Shown here: positions 36,701 to 44,756 of the stretch, piece after piece | Layout of the letters: every line of letters starts with the position of its first letter | How positions within the stretch are numbered: position 1 is the first letter of the stretch | NCBI GenBank assembly: GCA_959347315.1 | Contig: OY365815.1 | Coordinates: 1,150,501 to 1,214,500, forward strand | Source: Bimastos eiseni | Taxonomy: Eukaryota; Annelida; Clitellata; Crassiclitellata; Lumbricidae | Length of the DNA: 64,000 nucleotides | Direction: 5' to 3' | Position numbers and translations under genes: made by a program | Notes under the pieces: generated by a model | What the model was told of the DNA's origin: nothing | Seen by the model: the letters and a program-made list of their open reading frames with translations, nothing else | Database searches by the model: none

Positions 36701-38657
36701 GTTTAGATGGATCACATTTTGTAAGGATGTCACAAAGATGCCAGATATGAGTGAGTCTGGATGGGTTGCATTTATTACGTATGTTTTACCGGTTCAGTTT
36801 CTTTGTTATTGGGGGACAGAGACATCTGCTGGAGACAATTGCATCATATCTGTATCTGTTAGTCTGGTTTTTTTTCAGATTTATCCATATGATCTGCTGA
36901 CTCAGAAGAATTTAGAAAATCTAATTGGCGTGAATAAAGACTCGCTTGAGGTTAGAGTGTATAGTATATACCAGACAGTAGTGAGTTATACATAGCAAGA
37001 GTTGGCAAATGAACAATGCAAGTGCTAGTATATGATGTTAATAGATATTGTCAGACTTATATATTGTGGTGAGTATTATTGTTTTTGATGAGAACCAGTG
37101 CATTCAGGTGATGCAGGTGGGTAATGGATTTCCGTGGCTGCTGCTGCTTACAAAGAGAGGGATAAAATAGGGTCATGATTGTATGCATGGTCATGTATGC
37201 CAGGGTTCTTGCTTGTGTGTATGTTAATTATGCTGTATGTAGGTAATTGTAAGTACCTCTTTGTATTAGAGCTGTACCGATACATCGGCAGCACTCATAA
37301 TCGGGGCCGATTATAGAGATATCGGCGGTATCGAATATCGGCAAGATAATTGGTGCCGATATTAAAAATTGTTTTTTTTATTTTATAATATTATTTTCAG
37401 TCTATAAAAGCAAAATGACAACAGCAACATCAGTTGGTCTGTGAAGGACAGCATTCCGTTCTCTTCTCTTAGCATGTTAACTCTGGCTTTGTTAAGCTTG
37501 GCTAATTCAGATCTCCCCAGTAGTAGGCATTGCGCTAGTATAGATGTGGGAAAGCAGCGTTGTGCAGAGTGAGTCGTAGTAATTACCCTTTGCAAGGGCC
37601 ATCTCTGCTGGACCAATCTTACTGCTGGTCGGTATTTTAGGCCAAAGTGGCATGTTATAGAAGTTTGGAGGGAATGGCATCAGTGGCATGTTTGATAGAA
37701 GAAGACGTCCAGTTACATAGATATATCTTTCCTCTTCTCCGTCATGCAAGGTCGACGGTGGGTGGTGTGACTAATCTGTATGGCCTGCCTAAGATTAGCC
37801 CCCAACTACATGCATACGTCTCCTACAAGAGCAAGTGTCTTGCTTGTATCACAACAATAGGCAGTAGCATCTTTTGGAACACCACATCTTGGGAAACACA
37901 ATGAAATAATCAGCTAAATAATCAGTATCGGCAAATGAATAATTGACAATAATCGGTATCGGCATAATCGGCAAAAAGTGATATCGGTACAACTCTACTT
38001 TGTATGTATGTTAAGTATGCTGTATGTAGCTATGTGAAAGTAACAGGTAAATACTGTGACTATGTCTGAAAGATCTTTACATTAAAATTTTTTTTATTTC
38101 CAGCCCAGACCAGTCTGGGCTGAAATTATGGAGTTCAAACTGTTTCTAAGGGATTGTCTGCGTAGTACAGAGTGGATGTCCACGGAATTGTATTGATCAT
38201 AATATTGCATCTACGAATTTATATAGCACCTCTCTCTTAATGGATGACACATGCAGAGCTGAGGAACTGAATTCGATTCCCTTATGGTTAATTAGTCCTT
38301 TCTTTGCTATATAGAGGCATTGGTTCAATTAGATGTATTAGATAATGGGCGCATTGCAAGGCTGTCTACAGTAAATTTTGACTCATAATAACCACTCATT
38401 CATACTATGTAACCATACTGTGGTTTTTCAGTTTGAAATTAAATGAAAATTATTATTATTGATAGAAATTTACGTCTCATAAGGCGTATCACGAAATGCT
38501 GTATAGATGATGTGTTTGTGAACATTTTGTCTTCTGATTGTAGCGCCATCTATCGAAAGATGAATTCGAAACAGTCTTTCAGATGAATCAAGTCGAATTC
38601 TACCGTCTGCCTGTGTGGAAGCGCAACGAAGCTAAACTTAAAGCTGGTCTGATGTAG
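11288..38657 (+). CDS. ABLIM: Actin-binding LIM protein (ABLIM/Unc-115 family), complete model of 15 coding exons
   Basis: Links actin filaments to signalling; family members combine LIM zinc fingers with a villin headpiece (VHP). Exons: 11288-11291, 12425-12520, 14238-14421, 15591-15865, 16270-16323, 17358-17398, 18839-18992, 20223-20279, 21324-21452, 22245-22499, 26402-26500, 30472-30524, 35953-36060, 36879-36950, 38544-38657. All phases agree; total 1695 nt, 564 residues. LIM1 ligands are C6, C9, H26, C29, C32, C35, C53, D56; LIM2 ligands are C65, C68, H85, C88, C91, C94, C114, C117. A Gln-rich stretch follows, then disordered Pro/Ser-rich sequence, and a VHP at about 504-564 ending PVWKRNEAKLKAGLM. 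Vertebrate ABLIMs have four LIM domains; only two were found. The 4-nt first coding exon is the weakest part. Extra candidate cassette exons are listed separately. Confidence 0.9.
12425..12520 (+). CDS. ABLIM: ABLIM coding exon 2 (LIM1, first finger)
   Basis: After TTTTTTAG reads KYSCEACKKKC...DKYFHVACFMCK, giving the C-x2-C...H-x2-C-x2-C ligands of a LIM domain. Phase 1 both sides. Confidence 0.92.
14238..14421 (+). CDS. ABLIM: ABLIM coding exon 3 (LIM1-LIM2)
   Basis: Reads ECKKPLATDGFYTKDGAHYC, then DYQRLFGTKCHACGKIVEGE and LGKTYHQDCFRCSKC. Closely follows the first LIM pair of vertebrate ABLIM. Phase 1 in, phase 2 out (donor GTCAGT). Confidence 0.94.
15591..15865 (+). CDS. ABLIM: ABLIM coding exon 4 (end of LIM2, Gln-rich linker)
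   Basis: Starts KKFQPGEKATFANNDEHWC, completing LIM2 with HSC, then an EQQKEQEQQQQRQ run and Pro/Ser-rich sequence to EPTKP. The donor at 15866 (GTTTGT) gives phase 1, compatible with the next exon. Confidence 0.9.
15966..16017 (+). CDS. Candidate alternative ABLIM exon (52 nt)
   Basis: Flanked by GTATCAG and GTATGT, open in the incoming phase (PSVHCLNNSESASNDSS). It leaves in phase 2, which runs into a stop in the next exon, so it cannot be in the main transcript; may be spurious. Confidence 0.25.
16270..16323 (+). CDS. ABLIM: ABLIM coding exon 5
   Basis: Reads GFLKPESPVEQNRSKSE after TTTGACAG; 54 nt, phase 1 both sides, so it could be skipped without a frameshift. Confidence 0.7.
17358..17398 (+). 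CDS. ABLIM: ABLIM coding exon 6
   Basis: Short exon AEIPKEDSAAKTQ after TTTACAG, ending at GTTTCT. Phase 1 in, phase 0 out. Confidence 0.72.
17479..18227. repeat. 38-bp minisatellite in ABLIM intron (about 20 copies)
   Basis: Unit contains AAATCTAAGTTAGACGTATT then AAATCATTTCAGAAAGAG, with small point variants (AATTC, AAGTCACATC). Ends about 30 bp before the candidate micro-exon at 18256. Confidence 0.96.
18256..18270 (+). CDS. Candidate 15-nt ABLIM micro-exon or exon relic
   Basis: CAG|AACTTGGAATTCACG|GTAATT: five codons (NLEFT), phase 0 on both sides, between exons that also meet at phase 0. The sequence CAGAACTTGGAATTCA is identical to the 3' end of the exon at 20223-20279, so it may instead be a duplicated exon tail. 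Confidence 0.35.
18349..18811. mobile_element. Short non-autonomous DNA transposon next to a splice acceptor
   Basis: Ends TAGGGCAGTACCGAATA and, inverted, TAGGGCTGTACCGAATA; flanked by TTTGTAT at 18342-18348 and 18812-18818. Internal copies of CGAATA and CTATTTGGC motifs. Terminal sequence resembles the 37267-37997 element. Confidence 0.85.
18839..18992 (+). CDS. ABLIM: ABLIM coding exon 7
   Basis: Reads KPASNLPRCFGMPNNKFYN, then SYLERSNADFKRGPSANAVV and ITHYHRP, recalling the FHRPD region of vertebrate ABLIM. Phase 0 in, phase 1 out. Its acceptor lies 20 bp past the transposon target duplication. Confidence 0.85.
19240..20085 (+). mobile_element. Non-LTR retrotransposon 3' fragment, degenerate
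   Basis: Reads MEEINEGVKIAGRTLNNLRY-ADDTTLL, then stops; further frames give FTFLGASIEKEGKCDMEIKR, LYGCETWTMTKNMEKKI and DFFGHVMRADGLEKEM. A reverse transcriptase C-terminal half with an intact ADD box but broken frame. Sits in ABLIM intron 7, same strand as the host gene. Confidence 0.9.
20223..20279 (+). CDS. ABLIM: ABLIM coding exon 8
   Basis: Reads NFSYTNLRRDFKSELGIQ after CTTGCAG; 57 nt, phase 1 both sides, donor GTAAAA. Confidence 0.82.
21237..21281. repeat. (TA)n tract
   Basis: AT dinucleotide run in an ABLIM intron, ending about 40 bp before exon 9. Confidence 0.95.
21324..21452 (+). CDS. ABLIM: ABLIM coding exon 9
   Basis: Reads GDKREMVLLSKRPGAQGKPL, then DDWPGPPEPAAAYPEL; a Pro-rich disordered segment as in ABLIM middles. 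Phase 1 both sides; donor GTCAGT. Confidence 0.88.
21761..21787. repeat. (TG)n microsatellite
   Basis: GT/TG dinucleotide run in an ABLIM intron. Confidence 0.95.
22245..22499 (+). CDS. ABLIM: ABLIM coding exon 10
   Basis: Reads KEIDELTKMTDSGAAAVILR, DLKKKRSESPTLDPRCAS and HRKLRYEQPYFA. Vertebrate ABLIM has AAAIILKDLK...LDPRSASRTP...LRYESP here. Phase 1 both sides. Confidence 0.94.
22792..22856 (+). CDS. Candidate alternative ABLIM exon
   Basis: After AAACAG reads EPASSDKEAQNTQPSLLPTQ and ends at GTAATT. It enters phase 2 and leaves phase 0, so it does not fit the main transcript but could pair with the phase-0 candidate at 29109. Weak. Confidence 0.3.
23135..23460. repeat. Fold-back element, 85-bp inverted arms
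   Basis: Left arm 23135-23219 and right arm 23376-23460 are imperfect reverse complements (shared core TTTATTGCAATGCCT). The 156-bp spacer holds G/C-runs (GGGGGCCCC) and an end reading ACGCCACTG, as in hAT-type termini. No target duplication found. Confidence 0.82.
23780..26290 (-). mobile_element. Non-LTR retrotransposon, 5'-truncated, minus strand
   Basis: From 5' (26290) to 3': endonuclease remnant (YIGAVYHPPRP, EGHSLDHIYMHLS), then RT with LIALDFSKAFDTVGHTYL and KYADDTYLL (24416-24937), then RLNIKKTQQM and a C-terminal part (24033-24569) in another frame. The 3' end carries AATAAAG and an (ACTT)n tail near 23780-23810, a LINE hallmark. Several stops and frameshifts. Lies antisense in ABLIM intron 10. 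Confidence 0.9.
24416..24937 (-). pseudogene. LINE reverse transcriptase fragment (YADD)
   Basis: 173-codon open stretch with SKAFDTVGH finger motif, NNASFVQGSGLG in place of the usual PQGSVLGP box, and an intact YADD catalytic box. The altered PQG box and flanking frame breaks indicate a dead copy. Confidence 0.85.
26402..26500 (+). CDS. ABLIM: ABLIM coding exon 11
   Basis: Joined to exon 10 it gives LRYEQPYFASPSRNL, matching the ASPSR segment of ABLIM, then RQRVLQQERNRKSMNDLLFA. Phase 1 both sides, donor GTAAGC. Confidence 0.92.
26797..27313. repeat. 21-bp minisatellite (about 25 copies)
   Basis: Unit GATTAGGGTAGGAGTTGGATG with variants (TATGGTACTAATTGG). Contains TTAGGG once per unit but is not a telomere repeat. 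Confidence 0.95.
27905..28310. repeat. Degenerate AT-rich tandem repeats
   Basis: Loose repeats of AAAAGTATTTACAATGCCAATA-type units in an ABLIM intron; copies too diverged for a firm unit length. Confidence 0.6.
28792..28992. repeat. 61-bp tandem repeat, 3.3 copies
   Basis: Units start at 28792, 28854 and 28915 with CTGGTA(G/T)CCAA(C/T)TGGGTGCC and end CCTCCCTCA; a fourth partial copy starts near 28976. Confidence 0.92.
29109..29172 (+). CDS. Candidate alternative ABLIM exon
   Basis: TTTGTAG|, DGTDIEPRPKSSAGILNSYS, |GTATAA. Phase 0 in, 1 out: compatible with exon 12 downstream but not with exon 11 upstream. Looks like a real disordered ABLIM segment, perhaps isoform-specific. Confidence 0.45.
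29281..30134. mobile_element. Tc1/mariner-superfamily-like element, TA-flanked
   Basis: Termini TACCGTATATACTTGCGTAT and, inverted, TACCGCATATACTTGCGTAC, with TA at both outer edges as expected for TA target duplication. Internal subterminal GCGTATAAGTCG copies at both ends. About 850 bp, no intact transposase. Superfamily assignment is inferred from the TA target. Confidence 0.8.
30472..30524 (+). CDS. ABLIM: ABLIM coding exon 12
   Basis: Reads VYDDKSFGDIDPTTGLR after TTTTACAG; phase 1 in, phase 0 out, donor GTAATA. Confidence 0.82.
31218..31553 (-). pseudogene. LINE RT C-terminal region
   Basis: Reads YCNIIWASNYPTRLQSLSLL and KRAVRFIGG, the usual region after the RT thumb in CR1/jockey-type elements. 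Separate frame from the RT core. Confidence 0.85.
31556..32305 (-). pseudogene. LINE reverse transcriptase core
   Basis: Reads NILCPTQHGFQPRHST, VFIDIAKAFDTVGH, FGVPQGSILGPLLF and LLFADDTSLF: all main RT boxes intact. Continues after a frameshift into 31218-31553 (AYLLPISIRTKLYYTMIYPY). Confidence 0.93.
32281..33858 (-). pseudogene. LINE endonuclease and RT N-terminus
   Basis: 525-codon frame with VLAVTETWLN, RGGGVAPFIK, GVVYRPSGTD, LGDFNIDLL and ISDHLPI, the motifs of APE-type endonucleases (catalytic Glu, Asp, His all visible). It shifts frame near 32330 where the RT TPIHK region should continue into YRPIS. Confidence 0.92.
34022..34330 (-). pseudogene. LINE Cys-rich (PHD-like) segment
   Basis: Contains YCDLC then ESWYCSSCLASIFPFND, a C-x2-C...W-x-C-x2-C pattern of PHD-type zinc fingers, placed between ORF1 and the endonuclease. 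One expected histidine/cysteine pair appears degraded. Confidence 0.65.
34614..35404 (-). pseudogene. LINE ORF1 (coiled coil plus RRM-like), broken
   Basis: Likely start at 35404 (MSKKLII) meets TAA at codon 8 (35381-35383), then reads on as DDILEAVQDQRILDQL. Heptad-like helical stretch, then LTSLIIHGIP and AHRITYNKGKPGDPILVEF, typical of LINE ORF1 RNA-binding domains. A frameshift near 34800 moves the end (KLNAAIFAVARSMGKDKRI) to another frame. Confidence 0.8.
35953..36060 (+). CDS. ABLIM: ABLIM coding exon 13
   Basis: Reads HSSHLRSTLPHGLSGRFLLE then SSPGSKELESPK after GTGAGCAG; 108 nt, phase 0 both sides. Confidence 0.82.
36879..36950 (+). CDS. ABLIM: ABLIM coding exon 14 (VHP start)
   Basis: Reads IYPYDLLTQKNLENLIGVNK; vertebrate ABLIM VHP begins IYPYEML. 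72 nt, phase 0 both sides, strong T-rich acceptor. Confidence 0.93.
37259..38005. mobile_element. hAT-like non-autonomous element with 8-bp TSD CTTTGTAT
   Basis: Element 37267-37997; ends TAGAGCTGTACCGATA and, inverted, TAGAGTTGTACCGATA; duplication CTTTGTAT at 37259-37266 and 37998-38005. Repeated ATCGG(C/T) motifs near both ends. The inner minus-strand reading CFPTSILAQCLL may be a decayed transposase C-terminus (weak). Confidence 0.9.
38544..38657 (+). CDS. ABLIM: ABLIM last coding exon (villin headpiece core)
   Basis: Reads RHLSKDEFETVFQMNQVEFY, then PVWKRNEAKLKAGLM and TAG. This is the VHP subdomain with the conserved W and basic K-R-N segment; the usual final Phe is Met here. Confidence 0.96.
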   Translation, partial: RHLSKDEFETVFQMNQVEFYRLPVWKRNEAKLKAGLM

Positions 38658-38929
38658 CGGCAGAATGGCAGCCAGCCAGCCAGAGCCAGTCAGGTCTAAC
38701 GAGAGTCAGTCAGGAGATTTGAATGATTTGTAATCCAGTCAGAAGTCTGTGAGATTCTGATGCATGTCAAACTGTATTCCGCTTCTAATGTTAGCAATAT
38801 AGTTTATCGAAGTTATTTTTGCAAAATGTTGCCTGTAATGTATGCAAAGGGTCAATGTGACTCTCCTTGTTATGGAATTTTCCAAACTGGTTTAGGTTTA
38901 TATACTGGTTGTGAATTAATACTTGACTA

Positions 38930-39140
38930 GTTGATGCGACTTGGCACTTGACTAGTTGAGACTTAATACTTAATTAGTTGGTATGACTTTATTTAACTAG
39001 TTGAGACTTGATACTTGAGACTAGTTGATGTGACTTAATACTTGACTAGTTGAATCTTAATGCCTGACTAGTTGAACTTTGATAGCCTTGACTAGTTCAC
39101 ACTCAATGCTGACGATTGGTTCAGACTTAATACTTGATTA
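38930..39140. repeat. Degenerate tandem repeat (TTGACTAGTTGA)
   Basis: Seven or more loose copies of a roughly 30-bp unit built on TACTTGACTAGTTGA just past the ABLIM stop. Confidence 0.75.
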
Positions 39141-40159
39141 GTTTGGACTTTCTTCTTCACCAGCTGCATTGTCTCTTTTGTTTTATAAATGTTGCAAAAT
39201 GCTTGCAAGAGATATCATATTTTTTGGTATTGTATCATGTGCTTTTTTACACCTTTTGCCACCTGCTGGATTTTTGCATGTTTTACAATAAGTTAGAGGT
39301 GTTGTGCTTTAGCTTGAAGGTCTGCTTTTATAGATTGAAAGAAGTGTCCTTAGACAGCAAATGCATTGTTTCTAGCGTTAGTGATTATAATTAATGACAT
39401 TATGCTAAGAATAGACAGATGTAGTGGAGGAGTCTGTGGGTTTTAGAAATGTGTTTGATGGTTGGGTGCCATTTAATGGTACTGTCTCATAGCAGAGTCA
39501 CCCTCTGCCTTTCTGTATTCTTGGGACTGGTACTACCATGATTAGGGTATGGTGGCAGGATTGCAGTTTGATGGTTGTTGTGCAGGGTCTGTTTACAATG
39601 ATGTAGCATTGAGCTGTCAATTAAAGCCTTTCAGTATGTAGTCAGGATACATTTATGTAATGTTTGCATGCACGTATATGTGTGTATGTGTGTGAGTATG
39701 CCTGTTTGTGTGTGTAGGTATATATGTATTGCGATGTGGGAACATTGGATATGAACAATCAAAAAATGTACAATCGCAAAATAATCATAATAAGCCATTC
39801 AATTACAAAACAGAAGACGTCCTTCTCCTCCTCCTCCTCCTCCTCGGAGAACTTGTGGGAGAGAAAAGAGAAAGTAAGCTCATCAGAAATTACGATCATT
39901 ATAGGAATTGATTCATTTGCATATCGTTTGGATGATAAAACTAAACCGGGTTAGTATGTCAGTACACGGGATATCTCGATTGTGCTATTGGGGATGAAAT
40001 GAGTAGAGTAGGTGACTCTCTTTAAAGGAGGCAAGAGACAACCGAGGATGCGGCAAGGGTTGTGTATCACAGAAGATAAAAGAGAGGAATCTTCATAAAC
40101 ACAGGGTCATCAAAGTCACCTCCAGGGCAAATGACAGAAACTAGAGTCTTACAATATAC

Positions 40160-40200
40160 CATGTATGTGTGTATGTATGTATGTATGTATGTATGTATGC
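40160..40200. repeat. (TATG)n microsatellite
   Basis: Tetranucleotide GTAT/TATG run. Confidence 0.93.
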
Positions 40201-40697
40201 ATGAAAAATAATAATAATGTTATAATTTTTTAACTTTTATGTTATTGTCTATTGTAATGTTGGCATGAATAACATTTAGGAAATGGTTTTCTTGATAACA
40301 TATTGATTGCATAAACATGATATATTGTGAAAGCTCAATGACGTTTTAATTTGCAACAGACATGTCGCATGTGTTAGTTGTCAGATGATGGATTCTGCCG
40401 CTTGTCCACTCGTTATGTGTCTTCTGCTGCCAGCAATGGACGCTGTGTCTTACTTTCATAGACATGTCTGCTTGATGCTTGCTTAAGTAAAGTGTCTGTC
40501 GGTGCTTCTCTTAGTCTCCTGTTAGCATAGAATTTACCTTTTGTTTACGTGTTGTGTGTCTTCTGCTGCCCGTATGATATGTGAATGTATGTCGCTTGCT
40601 ACTTGTACAGAACCTTTCCTCACAATGACCCCTCAATGTAAGCGAAGAGCATGTGTTGTGTCACATTGGGGAGGCATTTTGTAGGCCATTGTGCTGG

Positions 40698-40835
40698 CAA
40701 TGGGCAAATGCCAATCCCTTCATCCCTTCAACTGGCAATGGGCAAATCCAAATCCCTTCACCCCTTGAACTGGCAATGGGCAAATCCAATCCCTTCACCC
40801 CTTGAACTGGCAATGGGCAAATCCCAAGGTTGTGG
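40698..40835. repeat. 37-38-bp tandem repeat, about 3.5 copies
   Basis: Unit contains CTGGCAATGGGCAAATCC and CCCTTCACCCCTTGAA. Confidence 0.9.
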
Positions 40836-43794
40836 ACACCATAGAACCAGTGATTCACAGAAGGATCATGTAGCCAGTTACTTCCCAGAGCTCGCCAACA
40901 GCAGACTATTCTGTTTGGCGACAACTGAAGAAACACATTTCTGAGCTGCATTTGGTAGAATCCTTTGACTGACGCTTGAACTGTGATTGTATCTCGTCCA
41001 GTAAAAGGCATTGAGTAAAACTGGAGGAATCTACAGATGATGGATTGTAAATTAAGTATCAACTCTTTGTACATTGATGAGGAAATTAGTTACTGATGTT
41101 CAAAAGTTGCAATAAAACCATTATGCACAGTTTAGTTATGGTTTTAAGAAACTTATTTTATTATAGTTTAAGCTATTTTTAGCACTCATTTGCATGTTGC
41201 AACTTAAATCCATGGCAGGTGATTGGATATCACGAGATGGTGATGACAGCCTTGTATGTATTGTGAATATGGTTACAGTGTAAGTAATATATTAACTCAG
41301 TTTCTTGGTTTTTTTTATTGTATGAGATTTTAATCTGTTGTTTTGGTTCTCTATAAGACTTTTGAATGTCTTCTGTCTGTGGTATATGATCAAGGATTTC
41401 TTAATTCAGTAATGATCCAAAGGAACTAGTGTCATGTTATTAATGGTAACTGTGAAAAACATTTAATATTTCCCAACAGTCTATGTGAAATAATTTTTTT
41501 ATGCAACTATTTTCCAATATCTTTTCCAAACATCTTCCACTGACAATGTTTATTTTCTGAATGTTCATAGAATCATGTGTATTGTCAGTTGTTTTGTAGT
41601 TCAAAGAGTAGAATTTTGAGATGTGATGTGACGCACTATTTTTGGACGTTTTCCTTTATTTTTAGTGCTAGGCTTACTAGTGTAACTTGAAGGAGTGTAT
41701 GTTGCAAGAGTGAATTGAGACATTCTGTGTGTATTAGAATGAAGAGAGGAATCGAGAAACTGATGAAGGAGGGGGAGGAGGAGTCTGGTGTTCTATATTG
41801 AAATGCACTAGATGACTTTAGTTTTTGATCATGATTTATCATTAATTAGTAGTCTAAATGTCATTATTATTACTAATTAAGTGGTATTATCATCAGTTAT
41901 AATGCTACAATCTATTGTCCATGCTTATTACTGTAGCAATGAAGAGATGTTTGTATGCATATTAATATAGCTTCACTGTCAAATAGTATACGTTATAAAG
42001 CTCACCGAATGCTTGTTAGTATACTAATCTTTATTATTTATGTTTGCAATACGTGTCCGTGTTACTTGAGAGAGCAGCAATAGGCAGCTGCTGTGGATTC
42101 GTTTTATAAGGAAATTCTTCTGAAACACTGATATGTAGTAGTGTACTGAGTGAGCTTTGCTTGAAACCATTTCTAGTGTTGCCAATGGTCTTGCGTTTGA
42201 ATTGCTTGGGTGTAGATCTGAACGTGTTTTCTCCTCATTCATCGTCTCTTTTGTTGTCACATGGGAGACCAATAATTCTATTATGTATGATGTCTTGGTG
42301 AAAGTGACAACTGTGGCAATATTATCCTTGGAGACCAAATCGGTTGTGGTTTACCACAGGAGAATTAGGGTTTTCTGTCTTCAGAAGAGCTGTGATGCAA
42401 ACACAATGTTATGGGAGAGGATTCTGAGTAGAGGTTACTTGGCACAACATTTGTAATTCAGAGTGTCAATTGCTTGTATGAAATAGTTTATTCTCTTCTT
42501 TATGGTTTATGGTTTCCTATTTGAACATTGAACATGCTATAGTGTTATGGCGTTTGATGGATTTACCCGTATATATATCATTATTGGTTTGGGTGACACA
42601 CTGTTTTGCTAAGTCAAGTCCCGGTGTAATTTGTGAAATTTACCAATTGTCTAAACCATTATTATTAGGTTTTAGTAAATGCTATTCCATGTTTAAATTG
42701 CTTGTTGATCATTCATGTTTACAGCTATTCACCACATGCAAGTCTTAATTTTTTAAACTTTAAAATTCATGTTGAATCTTATTGGGGTTGCTAAAGTCGT
42801 TTTCTTTATGACAAGAGATTGCTCGAATTGCAGAATTTTTAAGTTGGATATTTAGATTGCGGTTGAAATTTATTATTTGATTTTTACCAAAATTGTGAAA
42901 TTTTGATTATTCAATTTGCTGAGATTGCGGTAGAACTGAGATTTGTGTCTGTTATTATGATTTGTAGCAGTAGTTTAATACTGTAGTAGTTCTAAGAGCA
43001 GTAGTTCTCATTTACTGAGTTTCTTCCTCTTTTTCTTGTCAGTCTTCACTTATGAAGTCTCTACACAGGTGTCTATGTATGTATGTTATTATGTATGTAT
43101 GTGTCACATGATTGTGTGTATGTGGACATTTTTGTTGCTCCTTTTTAGAACTGCTGCTCGAACAGGTTGTTTCGCTGTACCTTGTGTTGGGATCTTTTTT
43201 ATCATTTGCCTCTGACTGAACTGGACCATCTGGTCATGTACTATGATCACACAGCGGTTCTTGCAGTGCTCATGAATAAGTTGGTGCCCTGCTGGGGCCA
43301 TTTTTACCAAATGACGTAGTGCTTCAGATATTTGGGATTTCATGATTAGTACCACGTCAGAAAGATGTCTGCATGAGCCTCCTTCCTATGTGTGACTTGT
43401 TCAGATGAATGATATGTGTCTGTATGTGTTGACACTGAACTTAAACATCGCCAGTGTTGTCTCAGAATTTAGTAACTGATCAGTGAACAAATGATTTACC
43501 TTATTTCGGACATTGCCGCTATTTTCCTCATGTAATAATAACTTGTCTTTAGACGATCGTTTTACTTTCAGTGATTTTTTTAAACTCGTGCTGCACCAAG
43601 TTCTTTGGTCAAGTCATGGCGGTATATAAATTGTCATATTTTTAGTGTTATTAACCTTAATACAGAGACTAGTATCTTCATTTTGTAAGAACTGAACTTT
43701 CAGGTCGTTTCAGAAGATTTACTTTGCATTCATACTTGTATTCATACTTGTGCTTTAGTGTTTGCAATAATGTGATGAGGAGGCAGAAATGATT

Positions 43795-43920
43795 TGATAG
43801 ATAGAGTGAGAGAGAGAGAGTGATGCAGACATATCTAGAGAGACAGAGGAACAGATACTGAGAGACAGAGAGAGAGAGAGGCAGACATATCTAGAGAAAC
43901 AGGGGAAGAGAGACTGAGAG
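43795..43920. repeat. GAGA/CAGA-rich low-complexity repeat
   Basis: Two near copies of a 60-bp unit with GAGAGACAGAG and GCAGACATATCTAGAGA. Confidence 0.8.
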
Positions 43921-43956
43921 ATAGTCCAACCGAAAAGGTTCCTTGGTCTCTTCCCA

Positions 43957-44337
43957 ACAAAGAGCAGAGTTGTATGGTCTCGGAAGCCTGCTGTCTCGGT
44001 CTCAAGGTAGTGTCTCAAATTTTTTTAAACTGTCTTGAAGTGAATTTCTTGTTCTGTCTCGAACAAGCGGTCTCGATAAGTTTCGCGTGAACTGTCTTAA
44101 AATCTTGCGGGGCAATATAAAAACTGTTCTCAGGAATTTGTACTATACACTTTATAAGTTTCAAATTGAAATTACAAATAAACATTTTTCTCGAAAACTG
44201 ATACGTTAGCGTTTTACAGCATTTTATATAGGATCACTTGTCTTGTACTGTCTTGAACCTAGTGTCTCGGTCTCGGTACCTCACTGTCTTGTCTTGGTCT
44301 AGAAGCTTCAAATCTTGCATACAACACTGACAAAGAG
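43957..44337. mobile_element. hAT-like MITE, TSD ACAAAGAG (deletion derivative)
   Basis: Element 43965-44329 starts CAGAGTTGTATGGTCT and ends CATACAACACTG (inverted CAGTGTTGTATG). Duplication ACAAAGAG at 43957-43964 and 44330-44337. Same family as 48454-49250 but missing its middle: sequence jumps from AAAATCTTG to GGCAATATAAAAACTG. Confidence 0.93.
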
Positions 44338-44756
44338 AAGTTGTAGTGTTGGATATATCCTGTATCTCTCATATGAGACCACCTCTGAGTAGATATCTTG
44401 TGGGGGCGCTATGTCAAATATTTTTCATTGATTGATATGATAAGAGGTCTCCTCATTAATTTGGTCTTGGCGAGTAAACCAAACATTGCGCTATGTGTTG
44501 GGTTTTAGACAATTTACATGTGACAGTTACTTCTTGTGGGACCCGGTCATTGCTTTCCTCCACGTGGTTAATTTGTTTTGATTGATATGATTGACAGTTT
44601 TCGCTGAGTTGATTGACATGTGATTGTCTGCTTTGCTCTCAGTCCATCCAGGTCTAGGTAGCAGTCTCGACGAGTTGTTTTATCTGATTGCTTTGCGTCA
44701 TCGTCTTTTAAATTTGATTTCAGAAGGCTTCCGCAGTTTCTTTCGCCTGTTGTTTC

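Larger units (their letters stand above)
38658..43964. other. ABLIM 3' flank, no host gene recognised
   Basis: Probably starts with ABLIM 3' UTR; an AATAAA lies at 41111-41116, about 2.45 kb past the stop, and ATTAAA near 39623. Also holds degenerate ACTAGTTGA-type repeats (38930-39140) and microsatellites. Confidence 0.5.

Noticed and set aside
37383..37616. Intact hAT transposase inside 37267-37997
   Set aside because: Only a short weakly similar stretch on the minus strand with no continuing frame; at most a relic.
39708..39954. Two overlapping frames of 67-76 codons
   Set aside because: They run through a (TCC)n tract and show no known motif or splice partner.
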